A DNA stretch of 64,000 bases from NCBI RefSeq assembly GCF_008831285.2, contig NC_045142.1, forward strand, positions 6,021,501-6,085,500, read 5' to 3'. This stretch comes from Nymphaea colorata (lineage: Eukaryota; Streptophyta; Magnoliopsida; Nymphaeales; Nymphaeaceae). A program made the translations under genes and the position numbers. The notes below the pieces were generated by a model, which was not told the DNA's origin, did not search any database, and saw nothing but the letters and a program-made list of their open reading frames with translations. Of the stretch, positions 1 through 13,175 are shown one piece after another (position 1 is the first letter of the stretch; each line of letters opens with the position of its first letter).

Positions 1-417
1 AGAAAAATAACACACAAAAAATACAAAAGAGAAGTGATGCACTTAAAATATGTCAAAAATAGTCTTTCAAACTTGCAACAAAAAAAAACTACAATATCAG
101 GATACATAATTATATACACTTTCATGATATTCTGAAATGGTCATGATAATATAGAAGTCACGAAAAATGAAAACATGCACTGAAAATATTTGAAAGGATG
201 AATCTCCCAGGACAAATAAAAAAAATTGTGATAATCTCATAGTACATAGTTATATACTCTTTGGATGATATTATGAAAATATCATGATATATGCCAATAT
301 TATTGGCCAACTCTAAAATGCAATTAAGATTGAGATATAAGAATATCGTAGATGTTAGCAACTTCTATACTGATTGGAATGCAAAATATTTCAATGCACC
401 ATGGTTAATGCACAAAC
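1..417. other. AT-rich RabGAP intron, no exon recognised
   Basis: The segment lies 3' of the last recognised RabGAP exon. I see no coiled-coil coding segment or clear acceptor here, so the next exon is probably beyond the left edge. Confidence 0.5.
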
Positions 418-3400
418 CTTTGCACTCAAAAGACGCCTGTTATCCTGTTTGACCATCTCCATGAGTGCTGTCTCCAACTCTTCGGCCCTGTCAAATTAAC
501 AACAAAACTTCATAAAGACCACTTTTAAACATGACACTGTAAAGGTTGGCATATATGGGAGAATAAATATAGATTTTTCCTGGATATGAAATCATTTGGC
601 ATTTGGTGGTAGAATTCATGTTTGTATGAATATAGACACCAAAGATTCATATACCTGTACAAATGTGCAAATCATTTTTCTTGATAGTATACATTTAATG
701 AGGCATTAATTCCACACTGTGAAATAGCAGCAAACAAACAGCCCATGTCAAATGGAGTCCCTGTCCCTGTTTTTTTTTAATAACTCAAAAGTCATGTGGA
801 ACTTGATCTCAAGGCAAAAAAAAAAAAAGCATGAGTGCTATTAAACATGAACAAAAGGTATGTTCACCAGTTCAGAATCAGACTTATGTAATCAAAGCAA
901 CAATACTATAAGTATTGTGGTATATACCAACACATCATGCTCAGCCACCAACCAATCAATGTGCTTTCTTATCCAAACTTGTTATGGTGTATATACCACC
1001 ATTTCATGCTTAAGGCAGAAAATAAAAGTAATAAGGTGAGTTGACTGACATGACCCAAATTGACACCATTGTGGGATCAGATTGACAACTCTTGCTCCTT
1101 TGATTGTCATGCATTACCTTCACACTGTGTGTCTCAATGAAACAGATCTCAAGAAATAAAGCATCTTCAATCCCCAAACCAAGGCCAACTTGAGGGCTAT
1201 AAAGAGCTTCTCTGGGGCTCATCCCAAGCATGCGCTGTACACCCACTTTCTTCCCCTTGTGTTGTCGTTCCCTTTCATTCTCTCATTGGAGCTCAAAGGA
1301 ATGCAGTTTGCCTCAGTATCTTTTCCATTTTCTTCTTTAATTTCTAACAGGCTTCCATCATACAAGAGTAACTGTCATGGGGAGTATATGGTCATCTGTA
1401 CACCTAGCTAAAGCTTCTTTCCCCTCTTACACCATGAGAATTACATCACATTCACAGTCTCTTTTTCTGTGGATGATGCTCTACATTAGACAACAAAATG
1501 TTTAACCTAACACCTGCTAAATGGGCACAACATTTTTCAAAAAGAGTAGAAAAAAAATAATTTCAGAATAGAAGACACCAATTTCCATAAACCTAGGAAA
1601 ACAAACTGCCTTTCTCTTTCTTGAAATGTGTGAAGTGTACAATCAAGTGATCAACAATTCAATCATGAATCCATTAACGTAATCAAATATATTTGAACAA
1701 TGATTTGCACTGTTATACTCCTACCAGTAAGCAGGCTTAACAATGTGTAACTGAATACAACTTAATTTTGTTGCCACGGTTACAGGGCCCCAAAAAATAG
1801 ATCACCTCATGAGCAACCAAGAAAGAGAAAAACAAAAAAACAATTATATGATGCAGAAAATTTCAACCTTAAATCAGCACTTCTTTTCTCCTCCATTAAT
1901 CTGCATAGTTCAACCTTCATCCATACAACCTGCACAAAACTAAAGGTTCAGAAGACTGACTATAATTAATAATTAGCATGTAAAATTCACCAAATGGCAC
2001 AGTGAATCATCTTTTCTGTGTTACAATGAATTAGACATGCCAAAGGTGCATATGCAAGATGCAATTAATACAGCTTAAACATCTCTCCAATCACAAAAGC
2101 CATTTGACAGGTTTAAAGTTTAGCTGGAAAAGAAGGTTCATTGCATATCTCTGCTCCAGCTCAAGTTCCGATAGTTAGTAAGTCTTCCACCAAGAGGGCT
2201 TGCAAAGATACCACTGCTATTTAAAAACTTCAGTTTAACACCATGTTGCTACATGCAGTGGAGGAACTATGTGGTTTACTTGACTCGCAATATCATTTTA
2301 TGTCTTCTATTATGTTTGTACCTTTAAATATTCTGTTTCTAGACCTGATCAATTTTATTTTAGACAACTGACTTCGACCAGCTCAGACTGACTAATGACC
2401 AGTCCCAGTTAGTCCTAACTGGTCTTCTTAGGGCCTTGACTGACCCATGTCCAACTTCTGATTTCTACCAATTAGCCAATGATCAGCAAGTTCTTTTCTT
2501 CTTCCTTGAAAATCCTCTCATACCTTTCTATCTGATTGCACATAAACTCAGTGCCAGTAAAATCCACCATTTACAGGTCCTCTTGTCCAGACAAAGATCA
2601 AATATCCAAAAGAAGTAATCCAGGACTAACAGACCAGACATCCAAAACCAACTTCCTAAGGTTTAAAAAAGCTGAGGATCTTCCTTAACTGCAAGGCTAT
2701 GGACACAGAATCTTAAATTGTGAGGTTACCCTGCATTTGAATCATTTGTTCAAAATGATCCAGGTAAAAGGCACCAGTCCACGTTGCAGAAAGAAACTGT
2801 TTCAACAAGAACACTATTATTCATAGGTTCAGATAGGGTTTAACAGCATGATTTGGTCAACAATAAACAGCATTTCTGGTGCACATCCAACTGTCTGTTC
2901 CTACTTAACTCCACATTTCTCCAATTGACTGCATATACCAACTTTTGCTCAGACCGTCTTGCTTTCACAAACACAAAATTCAGGAATTCATTTGGAAATG
3001 ATGGTGGCCCCCACAGATAGAATGGAATCACAGGATCCCCTTACTTCATCTTTCACGTATTGTGGTGCAAAGAGATAACTGAGCACATGCAAGGAAAAAT
3101 GACTCAAGCATGAGATCCAAGAGAATTGGTTCTACTAAATGCCATGCCTTGCATGGGAATCCTTTATTACTAATATTTTGTTTTCCTCCACATAAAGTGA
3201 TCAATGATGAACGATATATTCCTCTTCAACTTGAATACTTTGTGTACACTCTCACATGGGTCCTGGAGATATGGAGGACTCTCTCGCTTCATCTTCACTT
3301 ATTTTGGCAACCCTAAGTAATAGTTGAAATTGTGCCTTGCATGGATTGGTTCTATTAACCTATGAACACAGGACTACACCCTGCACGCCTTTATTATGGA

Positions 3401-6400
3401 TAACTTATTCTCCTTCAGAAAAGTGATCAATTATGAGCAATATATTGTTCTTCGATTTGGATAGTCTGTTCATTTGGCATGGCTCAGGGGCTCCGTATGT
3501 CAGAGTTGGTAAAGCCAGTTCATACCCTGATCTAACATCAGTAGACATAGATTCCCTAATTTCAAAATTAATTTATGTGCTTTACCAAAAGAATTTAAAA
3601 TTAGCAGAATTGAAAAATGCAGCATAAAATTATCTGGACAATATGTGCAAGGTAAGATGACAGTCATGATATGTGAAATCCAAAGAATATCACAAACACC
3701 TTTACCTGTTCCTGAAGGTCCAGACTGGAACTTGGATCACTTTCACCAGTTAGACTATGAATAAGTTCATCTATATTTGCAGATCCAGATTCCACTACGC
3801 ATGGACTTCCATTTTCATGTGTTCCATCTGAACTACCAATAGAGTTGGACTTGGTCAATACCGATCCAGTGTCACGCTTGAAACTGTACAACTTAGAAGC
3901 AAGACCCTGAGAATCTTTCCAAATCCGGAGCTCTTTGGCACGCTCATCAATAAGAGCAATAACTGATGGCCGATGCTTGCTCCGTAATTCTTGCAACTTC
4001 ATTTCAGTCACTGCCTGATAGCCCATGCAAGCAGTCAATACAAGCTGACTACTGTCAAAGGTTGAACCAGCAAGAGACTGCAACAAGGTAACCGCGTCAC
4101 CTGCATCTTTGGTGGTCACAAGTGCAGGACCTATCCAATTTAAGGTAAATGAACAATTTCATAACCAGATTCCAGCAAACAGGAACATCAGCTAAAATCC
4201 AGAAGATGCCTCTTGAAGGCTGAAACCTACTAAAGGATGCCAAAATGCCCTGTTAAAGTCAGAAAATCCAACTGAATTTTCTTTTAATTCACAAACCATA
4301 GAAACTCAGTGAGCCTCAGATTATTCTTGCCCAAAACCAAATGCTCTAGATATATCTTTTGGTAATTCAACTGTAAGTAGACCAAATTCAAAAACCTAAA
4401 GCATGAATTACATGGTACCATATAACTCCAGTAGAGCAAGTGCTGTTCTAAAGAGCATAACACGATTCCCATCAAACAGAAGCACATCCCACACTCGAAG
4501 AACTGAAATCAAGGAAAGTAACAAAAAGTCAAAAATGTTTCAGACATCTGAAAGATACATAAATAACTAATACTTCTGAAAATTTGACTACATCTCATGT
4601 CAGAGTAAAAGATTTTACCACTCTCCCATGGCAACATATTTACAAAAATTGAAAGAAACCAAGGTCCAGTAACCCATGCAACTTGAACTCCTAAGTAGTC
4701 CAGATGATTAACTGCATTACAAGTGCAGAAAACATGAGAGCTGCTGACAAAATTGATGAAGTAAATTTTTAATTTCTGGATATGCTATAAAAGGCCAACC
4801 TAGTTTGGGAAATCTCTCTCTCACCAACTCCTCAAAAACAAGTTGGTCTACCTGAACAACATCCATAAGAAACTAATTATAAATTCTGAAATGATAAGGT
4901 ACTTCTTAATGTGCTTAGTCAGTTGATACTGAACTCTGAATAGGCTAGATAACCTGGGAGTACAAGCAAATATAAGCACCAAAATCAATTATTAAAGGAT
5001 CAAGGAATGTAATGACATGTTTGTGACAGAAAGGCAGACAGATCACACTAATTCAACCTGTGATTCGATCATTTCCTCTGAGTAGTATCCATCAAAATAC
5101 TCATCCATTATACCAACCAAGGACCTGAAAATTTAAAAATGTCCCAATATTGAACCAAAAAAAGAAAAATAAACATACAAAAAGAAGATCAAGCAAAAAC
5201 AGCATCAGATTTGAAACTAACTTCATGTAACTTCTTCAAGAAGGCCTCTTACCAGAAAGCATTCTCCTCAGGCATCAACAGTAGTAGTAAGCCAGCAAAG
5301 AAATTCATAGCCTGCATCAAAACCAATAAACATGCTAAATTAGTATGTCTAATAGAATATGGCAAAAAAAATGCTAGAAGCAACAAAAAGAAGGCAATTA
5401 CAGGATTCTTTTTCTGGGGAACGACTAAACAGAAAGTGCAAATTTATATCCACAAACATTAGCAATATGCTAGAACACGAATATGCTACAATGCTTGTCT
5501 ACAATTATACAGTAGATCTAAATGTGAAATTTTATATCTTCATACTTCAATTCTAAATCCCAGATACAGGAAAGGCAAAATCATTTGGTTGACAATCAAA
5601 AGGCACTTATAAACGTCATACATTTGTAGAATTTTACTCCAAAACTGAAGAAGCTCTTGCGTTGAAGGATTACATGGTATGCCTTCTGAACAAAAACATC
5701 CATAACAGATAAGATGTAGTACCGGCCTGTCCCAGGACTTCCTTCCATAACAACTTATGGTATATTGGTTCTTCTAGCCCAACCAATCATCCCATAAAAA
5801 GGAGTAGTAAGGACTTAAAGCTTGTCCAATATCAACCATTTCCTCCAGTGCAACACTTTGGAATGCATAGATAATTGATGGAAGTCCAAGAAAACCAATT
5901 ATGTATATTCCTCATATGATCCTACTTAGAAATTAATTTCTAATAATTTAATGTGTCAAATGAGTAACAATCACACTTAGAATTGAAGGCACATCTTGTT
6001 GATAATTTGATCCTTCACAAGCAAAGCTGTGTCATGGCAACAGAGAAAGAGAGGGAGAAGAAAAAACAAGAAGATGATAATGAGAAAAGAAAAAAAGGAG
6101 TGAAAAGAACAAAAAGGAAATGGGAGAGAAAGAGAAAAAAATTGGAAAAGAAAATGAAGAACTCTAACATAAACAAAAAACGGACAGTCTCCCAGTTTCT
6201 TCTTTCCACAGAAGACTTCAAGGAAACTACCTTGTTTAACATTTCTGCCTCATCTTCAACTCATGAAATTCATCCAGAATTAATCTTGTCCCTTCATTTG
6301 ATCATATCATAAGCTAAATTTAAGCAGGATAACATAGCACGGTCATCACATTGGCAATTCATATTTCCCATTTATAGGAGAGAATGGAAAAGGTTAAGAG

Positions 6401-9246
6401 ACAAGCAATGACACAAATAATCAACTGTTGTAACTCAATTGTTAGAACCAAAGTGTAAGGCCATGAATCATACGCAAATAATTGTTACCTGGCAGTACCC
6501 AACAGAGGGATTGTGTCGAGCATATGCTGTAAGCAAACGCCTCAAGGCATTCCTACCATCTTCATCCAAAGCTGGATGGCCTGGAAATGTGCGAGGCAAA
6601 TCCTACACACAAACTTGAAATAAGCCCAATGCATCAAAACAAATCTTGAAGCCAGACACATATCATAAATACTTTGTCAAGACAAACTGACAAGCAACCT
6701 TCTCTATCTGCGCTTTCCATTTTTCATGTGGTCTTTTTCGGGACTTTGTCAACCCTTCCCTATCATTCTCTGAAACACAGTTGCCACCTTCATTTCCTGC
6801 TGCAGAAACATCTTCTGCAGCAAGAAGGTCACCATAGTAATTCTCAATCCTTCGTGCCTTAACACCAACAAAGGCTTGCCACAACTGAAATTAGAGATTC
6901 ATGTATATCCTTGAATCAAGACCAGGAATACCATAGTCAAAATTGACCCACCAACATTTTACAATATAATAGAAGGAAACAGGTAACCATACATCAACCT
7001 GACATACCTCTCCTCTTAAAGCCATTGGAACTCCTCCCTGAACAAGGCACTCCATCTCTTCCCTCCAAGGGCCAAATGTCTCTGAAACAACTCCATCGGC
7101 TAGAGAACTTGTCGCTGAGTCTGGATGTGAATTATCATTCAGAAGGGCATCTTGATTTGGATCTGATCTCTCTATGTCATAAAATTCTTCTTCTGAATCC
7201 TCTTCAAAAGATCCAGTATGTGCTCTAGATGAACCCCCTTGCTTTCCTGGCCTTCTGTCTTCAACAGTTGGAAGATGAGGGCTACTGACCATATCTGATT
7301 CACTTGTTCCCAACTCCTTTCTTTTCCTCACACGAGTACCCATCATCTGCTCAATTGACCTAACCAATGGCCTAACCTGAGTCCAAATTTGAACTTTATG
7401 GATCCTTGGCTTTGACAGAGATTCTTCCCTCAAAGTACTTTCTGTGATGCTATCAGGTGTGCCGGCACTCGAACCATTGTCATCAACACTGGTGGGTACC
7501 TCCTCCTCTATGTGTCCAGTGGGTGAGACTGCATCAATCTCTAAATGGGACCCATTTTCCAGTGGCTGAGTAGATTCTGCAAGGTTTTCCAAGAAGTGCT
7601 TCCATCTCTCTGATCTCTCTTCTTCCTCTTCCTATAATTTTTATTTACCATTTAGAAAACTAGCAGGTTTTTCAGCAAAAAATGCAAACAAACAACCAGG
7701 CAACAAAATTCCTTTTAACAAAAGATATTTTTAATGCTGAATCTGAAAGCAATTAGGCATACCTTGTAGATGTTAGAATATTCACGATATCTCTGAAGGT
7801 GCTGCGGTCGCACAGCAAATCCATATGCATCCCTATCACCAAAGTTTACAACAGCCAATAACGACCACAAAACACCAAAAGCAAGACCAGAAAGAGCTAA
7901 AACTAAAGAATCAATAAGCTATTCAGGCTTCAAGAACAGAGATGCATTCCCAATTCATAAAAGAGAAGATAAAATCAGAGTAAAGCCATTATAACATACT
8001 AACCATGTGCAGTGCAATACCTGAACTCAATTGCCATCAGAACATCATTTGACAAGTTCTTTTAACCCTTTCCTCCATAGCCACATGTATGGCTGGGAAT
8101 TGGGAGCTAGAAGAAACACCATCTTTATAGTACACTAATCTAATCTGGGGCAATCCATATGGACAATCTTGCTTCCACCAACAACCACAGATCAAACAGT
8201 TCAAGCACCAACATAAGAACTAACAAATAATCACAAGTCTTGCAGCCAACGAAGATTGAAAAATGAAAAAGCACCGAACGTGCATTATGAAGGGACCTTC
8301 TCGAAATTTTGAAACTCTGCAAATTTATTCTGAATTTGATGATTGCAATTACCTCGTATCACGTTAGCTCCCTAATCCTAAAGCTGCAGAAATCAGCCAA
8401 GTATGGTTCTCGGAATCCATTGAAAACCCCAAACCTAACTCTCCACCAACTAAATCATAAAAAAAGACAAACACTGAGAGAGATCCCAGTCACAATGCAA
8501 CACCCCAATGATAGATGGACGCAATGGACAATTGAGGAGGGAAACACGCTGAAGTGACCAAAGGAAACTACAATGCACGTCCATCACTGGCATTCTCCAC
8601 ATCTACATGCCGAATTACCACAAATTTGCAACGTCAATCCTTCGAAACCCAACAATATCCAGATCTGAGCCAACTAAACCAAGACCGAAGAAGACAAAAT
8701 TTCCAGAAATCGAAGTTCCAAAGCTACATCGGTTTTCACAACCCTGCTTCTTGATTTCCCACATTCCACTAAACCTAGTCCTCAAGAACCAGAAAACCGA
8801 AAAAACGGCTAGAAAAAATGACAAGAACAAAATATTAGCAATCCAAATGAAAGGAAACCAAGTTCCTCGAAGATCCCAACCAAACAGAAACCGCAATTCA
8901 CTTCCATTTCTGGGCCGGAAAAACCTGCGCTTCCCCAGCAAGACGTGGCAAGATCAAAATTTTTACACCAAAAAAGTAAATAAAATAAAAGACGGTATAT
9001 AACAATATTGTCCCCGCCGCTCTTACACTAATACCAGTATTTTGAACGGTTCACCGAAGATTTTGGACAGGGATCTAGCGATTTCCGACTGGAATCAGTA
9101 GAAAAATCTCCAAAAACATAATTGAAAATTTGCAACTCAATTCACGGAAAATAACAAAAAATTTACCGCTTGTGCTCGAAGGTGGCAAGTGGCAGGCTCT
9201 TCTTCCCCCTCATCTCTTCCCGATACTCATCAGAGGCTTTGAGCAT
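418..9246 (-). CDS. TBC-domain Rab GTPase-activating protein, 3' end outside window
   Basis: Plant TBC/RabGAP protein expected to speed GTP hydrolysis by a Rab GTPase in membrane traffic. Exons, 5' to 3': 9246-9167, 7832-7763, 7631-7008, 6884-6699, 6602-6489, 5311-5253, 5124-5058, 4851-4800, 4711-4619, 4502-4419, 4130-3706, 1929-1868, 487-418. They total 1986 nt, 662 codons in one open frame with GT-AG borders. Residues 1-50 hold the plant signature [20 protein letters not shown]. An acidic, Ser-rich linker follows. The TBC domain starts near residue 249 (GVPMALRGE, then LWQAF). Both catalytic fingers are present: Arg324 in DLPRTF and Gln358 in VGYCQ. Residues about 620-662 begin the C-terminal coiled coil ([18 protein letters not shown]). 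Known relatives carry a longer coiled-coil tail, so the stop and last exons must lie left of base 1. The start is the ATG in frame with the conserved N-terminus. The specific Rab target cannot be read from sequence. Confidence 0.93.
3044..3500. repeat. Diverged tandem duplication inside a RabGAP intron
   Basis: Two related segments of about 230-245 bp lie in tandem in the 1930-3705 intron. Shared landmarks in the same order are cttcatcttncacntattntgg (about 3044 and 3289), attggttctant (about 3126 and 3345), cctttattan, and gtgatcaatnatgancnatatatt (about 3197 and 3423). The spacing drifts between 245 and 226 bp, so indels have accumulated. Short open frames across it are not conserved between the copies. 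Confidence 0.65.
5983..6240. repeat. Purine-rich low-complexity tract in RabGAP intron
   Basis: A plus-strand purine run (GAGAAAGAGAGGGAGAAG-like) lies in the intron between RabGAP exons 5 and 6. It creates an apparent Lys/Arg/Glu-rich open frame that is a composition artefact. Confidence 0.7.
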
Positions 9247-9253
9247 CCACCAT
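9230..9253 (-). promoter_or_regulatory. Possible upstream ORF overlapping the RabGAP start
   Basis: An ATG seven bases upstream of the RabGAP start opens a seven-codon reading frame (MVDAQSL) ending in TGA, so it overlaps the main start in another frame. It would act on translation only if the transcript begins upstream of base 9253, which is not known. Confidence 0.35.
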
Positions 9254-9299
9254 TAGTTCTCCGATCGAAGGGAAAACTAAATCAGAAAAATAAATAATA

Positions 9300-10140
9300 A
9301 ATAGAATAAATATAATATAAGATCTTTGTGAGGAAGAGGAGCTCTTGCTCTTCTTCCCTTCGTTTGCTTACTTCTCCATAGTCAAAGAGGACGGGAACCC
9401 GCGTCGGGGTTTTATTTCGTGTTTATATTTTTTTTTTATTTACCGAAATTCATTTATATTAAGCAATTTAGAAGTAACTAATAATATATTTATAAAAAAC
9501 CGAGCAAATGTCTGGGAAAATCACAAATGACTGCTCGATAATTTACAGAATAATTATAAACACATGATTCAAGAATAAAAATTCTAAACTTCAAATAAAA
9601 GATGCTTCAAAAAAAAAAAGATTAAAGGACTATTTTTGTTTTTGTGCTGGTATCTTTTATGTTTTCTTCTTTTTTTTTTTTTGTATGATTGAAAAGACAA
9701 AAATGAAAGAATGTAGATGATAATTTTTTTAAAGGCCCTTTTTTGTTTTGAAGGTAATATTGTCTTTTCATGCATATTTTAATCTTTTCGGTCCATAAAG
9801 AATGTATTCTTAATTATTTTGTTCATTTATTATCTATAAAATTTCAAATATATATATATATAATATAGCATTTTATTGTGGTTTTTTTCTTCAAACAAAA
9901 TTGTTTGTATTGACTGATTGTAAGTTAAATTACATGATAATGCAAGACAGAGGGTTAAATTAAATATACGACGGTTGAATCGATAATACAGATAACAACA
10001 GATCCGTCAAATCTTTTAGATGTTCTTTGTTAACATTATTTTAAATACAAATAACCAATACGGTCCCCTTCTTCTTCTTGCTTCTAACAATGAGATACAA
10101 GTAAGAGCGACAGTTTCAACGTAAAGAAAGACTAAATGTT
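9300..10140. other. AT-rich RabGAP upstream/intergenic DNA
   Basis: The stretch has no recognised gene. AT-rich stretches at 9290-9325 would suit a core promoter for the minus-strand RabGAP, but no clear TATA element stands out. There are several T-runs and a short (TA) tract near 9850. Confidence 0.5.
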
Positions 10141-10400
10141 TTTAGAACACATGAGCCTGGGCATCCCCTGGCCCAGCACGGTCCGATAAGGAGTCGGGCT
10201 TGAGTAGGTCCGAACACCCAAAATTAGGGCCCGAGCTTGGCCAAACACTCAAAATGGGGTTCGAACCCGACTCGGACTCAGCTCGATTAAATTAAATATA
10301 TATTTTTAATATAAAATAATATATAAATATAATTAATCATATAAAAAATGTTATCGAGTTGAACCAGGCTTAGTTGGGCCCATCTGGGTTGGCCCGATAT
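10141..10400. repeat. Dispersed repeat with GC-rich arms and AT core
   Basis: GC-rich arms (gtcgggcttgag, gggcccgagc, cgaacccgactcgg, then gttgggcccatctgggttggcccgat) flank an AT-only core of about 90 bp. Similar segments occur at about 12745-12905 and 47750-47935. It is a decayed, unclassified dispersed repeat; no coding motif or clear termini were found. Confidence 0.5.
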
Positions 10401-10419
10401 TGGGGAAGATGGGAGAGCA

Positions 10420-12030
10420 ATGTTCTCATATTGGAGTTTGGATTTGGTTTCCAGTGCGAACGGGAAAAAGTTATCTGAATTCCCAACGTGAGTTTGATTT
10501 TTACATTCACATTAAAAAACGAACATGCAATTTTATTTGAATCTGGTAACTTTTAATATGCAAGAGCATTATTTGATATAGTGACCCAGGTTTCGTGAAA
10601 CTGTCTAATATAATTGATTTCATGTCCAAACAAATTAAACCACTAATTTAAACTTTTAGACAATGAATTCCATGTAGCATATACTCACAAATCACAAATA
10701 AAGTAGATATAATATCACCTTTATATTATAATAGTGCTTTTTGACCTTTTATAATGAATCATTTTTTAATTCCATTTTTTCCCTGTAAATGGTTATACGG
10801 AATATCGCCGGTTCACTATCACTGGCATTTTCGTTATTCTTAGTCCCAACACACTGGCCTAAATAACATGTTTTGGTTTATATAAGAGCGCTTTCCATGT
10901 TATGTAGCTAATATGGGAAGGTATATTTTCACGTTTATGACATTGTTCATTTTAATATTTTTATATTAGGAATCCTTTTTGCATTTCACTTTCGCCCTTA
11001 TAAAAGAAAAATATTTCATTTAACTGACGTATCTTCTTGTTATTTCAAACCAACCGCATGTGGTACTTCATGCGCTGAGCTACGGCATGATTAAAATAAA
11101 AAACAAAAAACTTGTCGTCGGGATTATATAATTTTTTTTTCTGATTAGCGAGAGATGGACTGCATGACGGGAGGCGAAATTTAAGGGCGTCTCGTGAAAT
11201 TACCAAAATGGCCTTGCCACGGAATATTGTTCTTGTCATTGGCCTTCTTTATGTGAACCAAACCGCAGGCACTAATTTGATAATCTTTATCAACTTATAA
11301 ATTTACTTTAAAAATTATTCTGGTTCAATTCATCCCATGTCCATGCTGGAAAATGTGCAAGACAATAACGATTTTGGCAAAAAATTTGCTACAATTTAAG
11401 TGCATGAAATTAACAATATTCATTTAAAAAGTTTAGTCTTGTATCTTTTATTTTATTGTGATAAATATTGAATGATTTAATAAAAAGGTTGTGAAATGAT
11501 TGGTTATCCTGATTTGTTTTTAGCATTTTAGCTCTCCTATGGTATTGCCCATACATATTAATTCCTTTGCATATTTGAGTGCCTCTTAAATATAATTTTT
11601 TATATGATAAAAAAAATATATCATTATATATTAGTAACTCTCAGCCATATATTTTTTGGTCCGCCATGACAGCAGCACATAGTGATAGGCTTACCGGCTG
11701 ACGGCCGTTTGAACAAGATATTATTAGCTTTAAAGCGTGTACAGCTCAACAAGCTTCAGTGATTGAAAATCTTACGACAAAGAGTCTTCACATCTGAAGG
11801 GGACGTCATCCCCCTCTCGGGAAGGCCGATCTATTTTATATTTGTGTCCAGAAAAGTTCAAGTCGGCAGTGTTTTCACTGGAGAGGAGGAAGCTGACATC
11901 TCTGATCTCTCTATCGGATGTTCGAAAGACTATTTTACTTTTATTTATAATTTTTTTTTTGTAAGGACTATTTTCAATTACACTTAAAGCTGAGATCCAA
12001 ATTCCCAAATGACTTAAATTTAATGAATTT
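10420..12030. other. Gene-free intergenic DNA
   Basis: The stretch is AT-rich with only short open frames on both strands, none resembling a known protein. No RNA gene or mobile-element end was recognised. Confidence 0.5.
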
Positions 12031-12036
12031 AAATGT

Positions 12037-12077
<41 letters not shown>

Positions 12078-12707
12078 GAGCACTATCATAACTTGTTAAT
12101 TGTATTTATAAAGATTAGTTTAAATGATTGCAATAAAAAAATACAAATTCGTATAATTAGGATTGAAGTCATTCATTTACTCAATTGTAATTTATAAAAT
12201 GACTTTAACTTATAATTATATCTGTAAAATGTTCATTTAAATGCTTGTGATGATAAGTTTTTATTCATATAAATGATTGTAAACATAAGTATGTATTCAT
12301 ATGATTGAAATTTAAGTCATTTATTTGATTTCATCGCTTTTCTACTGCTGAATGGAGGTGCGATTACCGAACCTCACGAAATAAGTGGATCTGAACTCTC
12401 CCCAATGATGGATGGATTCAGATCCAAAAAAACATATAATAATAAAAATATGTAGTAACAATAGGTGCTTCAATGAAATATTTTTTTATCGAAGAGCTTC
12501 GCAGCATAACGAAAATTTATATGAGATGGAGAAATAATCTTGAACTTTCTTTTAGGACAATAAGCCGGAAGGACCGAAACATTATGTGGTATGAGTCGTC
12601 CCACGATCCAATTAGGATCCATTTTGGTGGCAGTTGAGAGCTGAACCCGATCCGTTTTAATACCGAGTCATTTGAGGGCATTTCAGGCATTTTCCATTAA
12701 TATTTGT
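12037..12707. repeat. Dispersed ~670 bp repeat, copy 1
   Basis: It opens with (TA)n followed by (GA)n, then unique sequence beginning cataacttgttaattgta and ending ggcatttcaggcattttcca. The same sequence in the same orientation recurs at 26904-27732, with long identical runs, for example across 12355-12480 and 27375-27500. Open frames in it are shared simply because the DNA is duplicated, and they match no known protein. The family is unclassified. Confidence 0.88.
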
Positions 12708-13160
12708 TAATCAAGTAGTGGTAGGTAAGTGCCAACCATGTCCCTTTTATGATTCCGAATCCCAACGCTTGCTCAGTACCGAGCCTCGAGGGAGGGAGCT
12801 CGGCCGGTTCGGGATTGATTCGCCTTACCTGATACAGTAATTCGGGTCGGATCGGGTATCGGATTGGTGCTGTGCCATTTAACTGTCTTTAATATATAAA
12901 TATATATTTTTACACAATAATATCTTTATTCACTTTTGAGTGTTTAACTAACATAACATAACATAAGTAACTGGGGTAGAGCCAATAATTTTTATGATGA
13001 GATTTCATTATAGTCTTAAAATTTTAATGGAGCAGAAATGTAATTCTTTAAAAATTTTATACAGAATAAATAAAATTTTTTAAATTTACATGTAAAATTT
13101 ATTTTGTTTTGTTTTAGAGACTCCACTCCTACTAAGCCGCCTCCTCCGAGGTTAAAGCTT
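12708..13160. repeat. Repeat-derived segment present beside copy 1 only
   Basis: Copy 2 of the ~670 bp repeat passes almost directly from its end into sequence like 13062-13112 (cagaataaataaaa...tttacatgtaaa). About 350 bp here is therefore extra in copy 1 or deleted from copy 2. The extra part includes a GC-rich block at 12745-12870 related to the 10.2 kb repeat. Confidence 0.5.
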
Positions 13161-13175
13161 GTTTTGGGGTTTGGG

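Noticed and set aside
1010-1246. 78-codon minus frame ([16 protein letters not shown]...)
   Set aside because: Sits in a RabGAP intron between exons 487-418 and 1929-1868; no family similarity and no splice role.
5983-6312. Lys/Arg/Glu-rich 109-codon open frame (plus) and Phe/Ser-rich antisense frame
   Set aside because: Lies wholly in a RabGAP intron and is produced by a purine-rich low-complexity tract.
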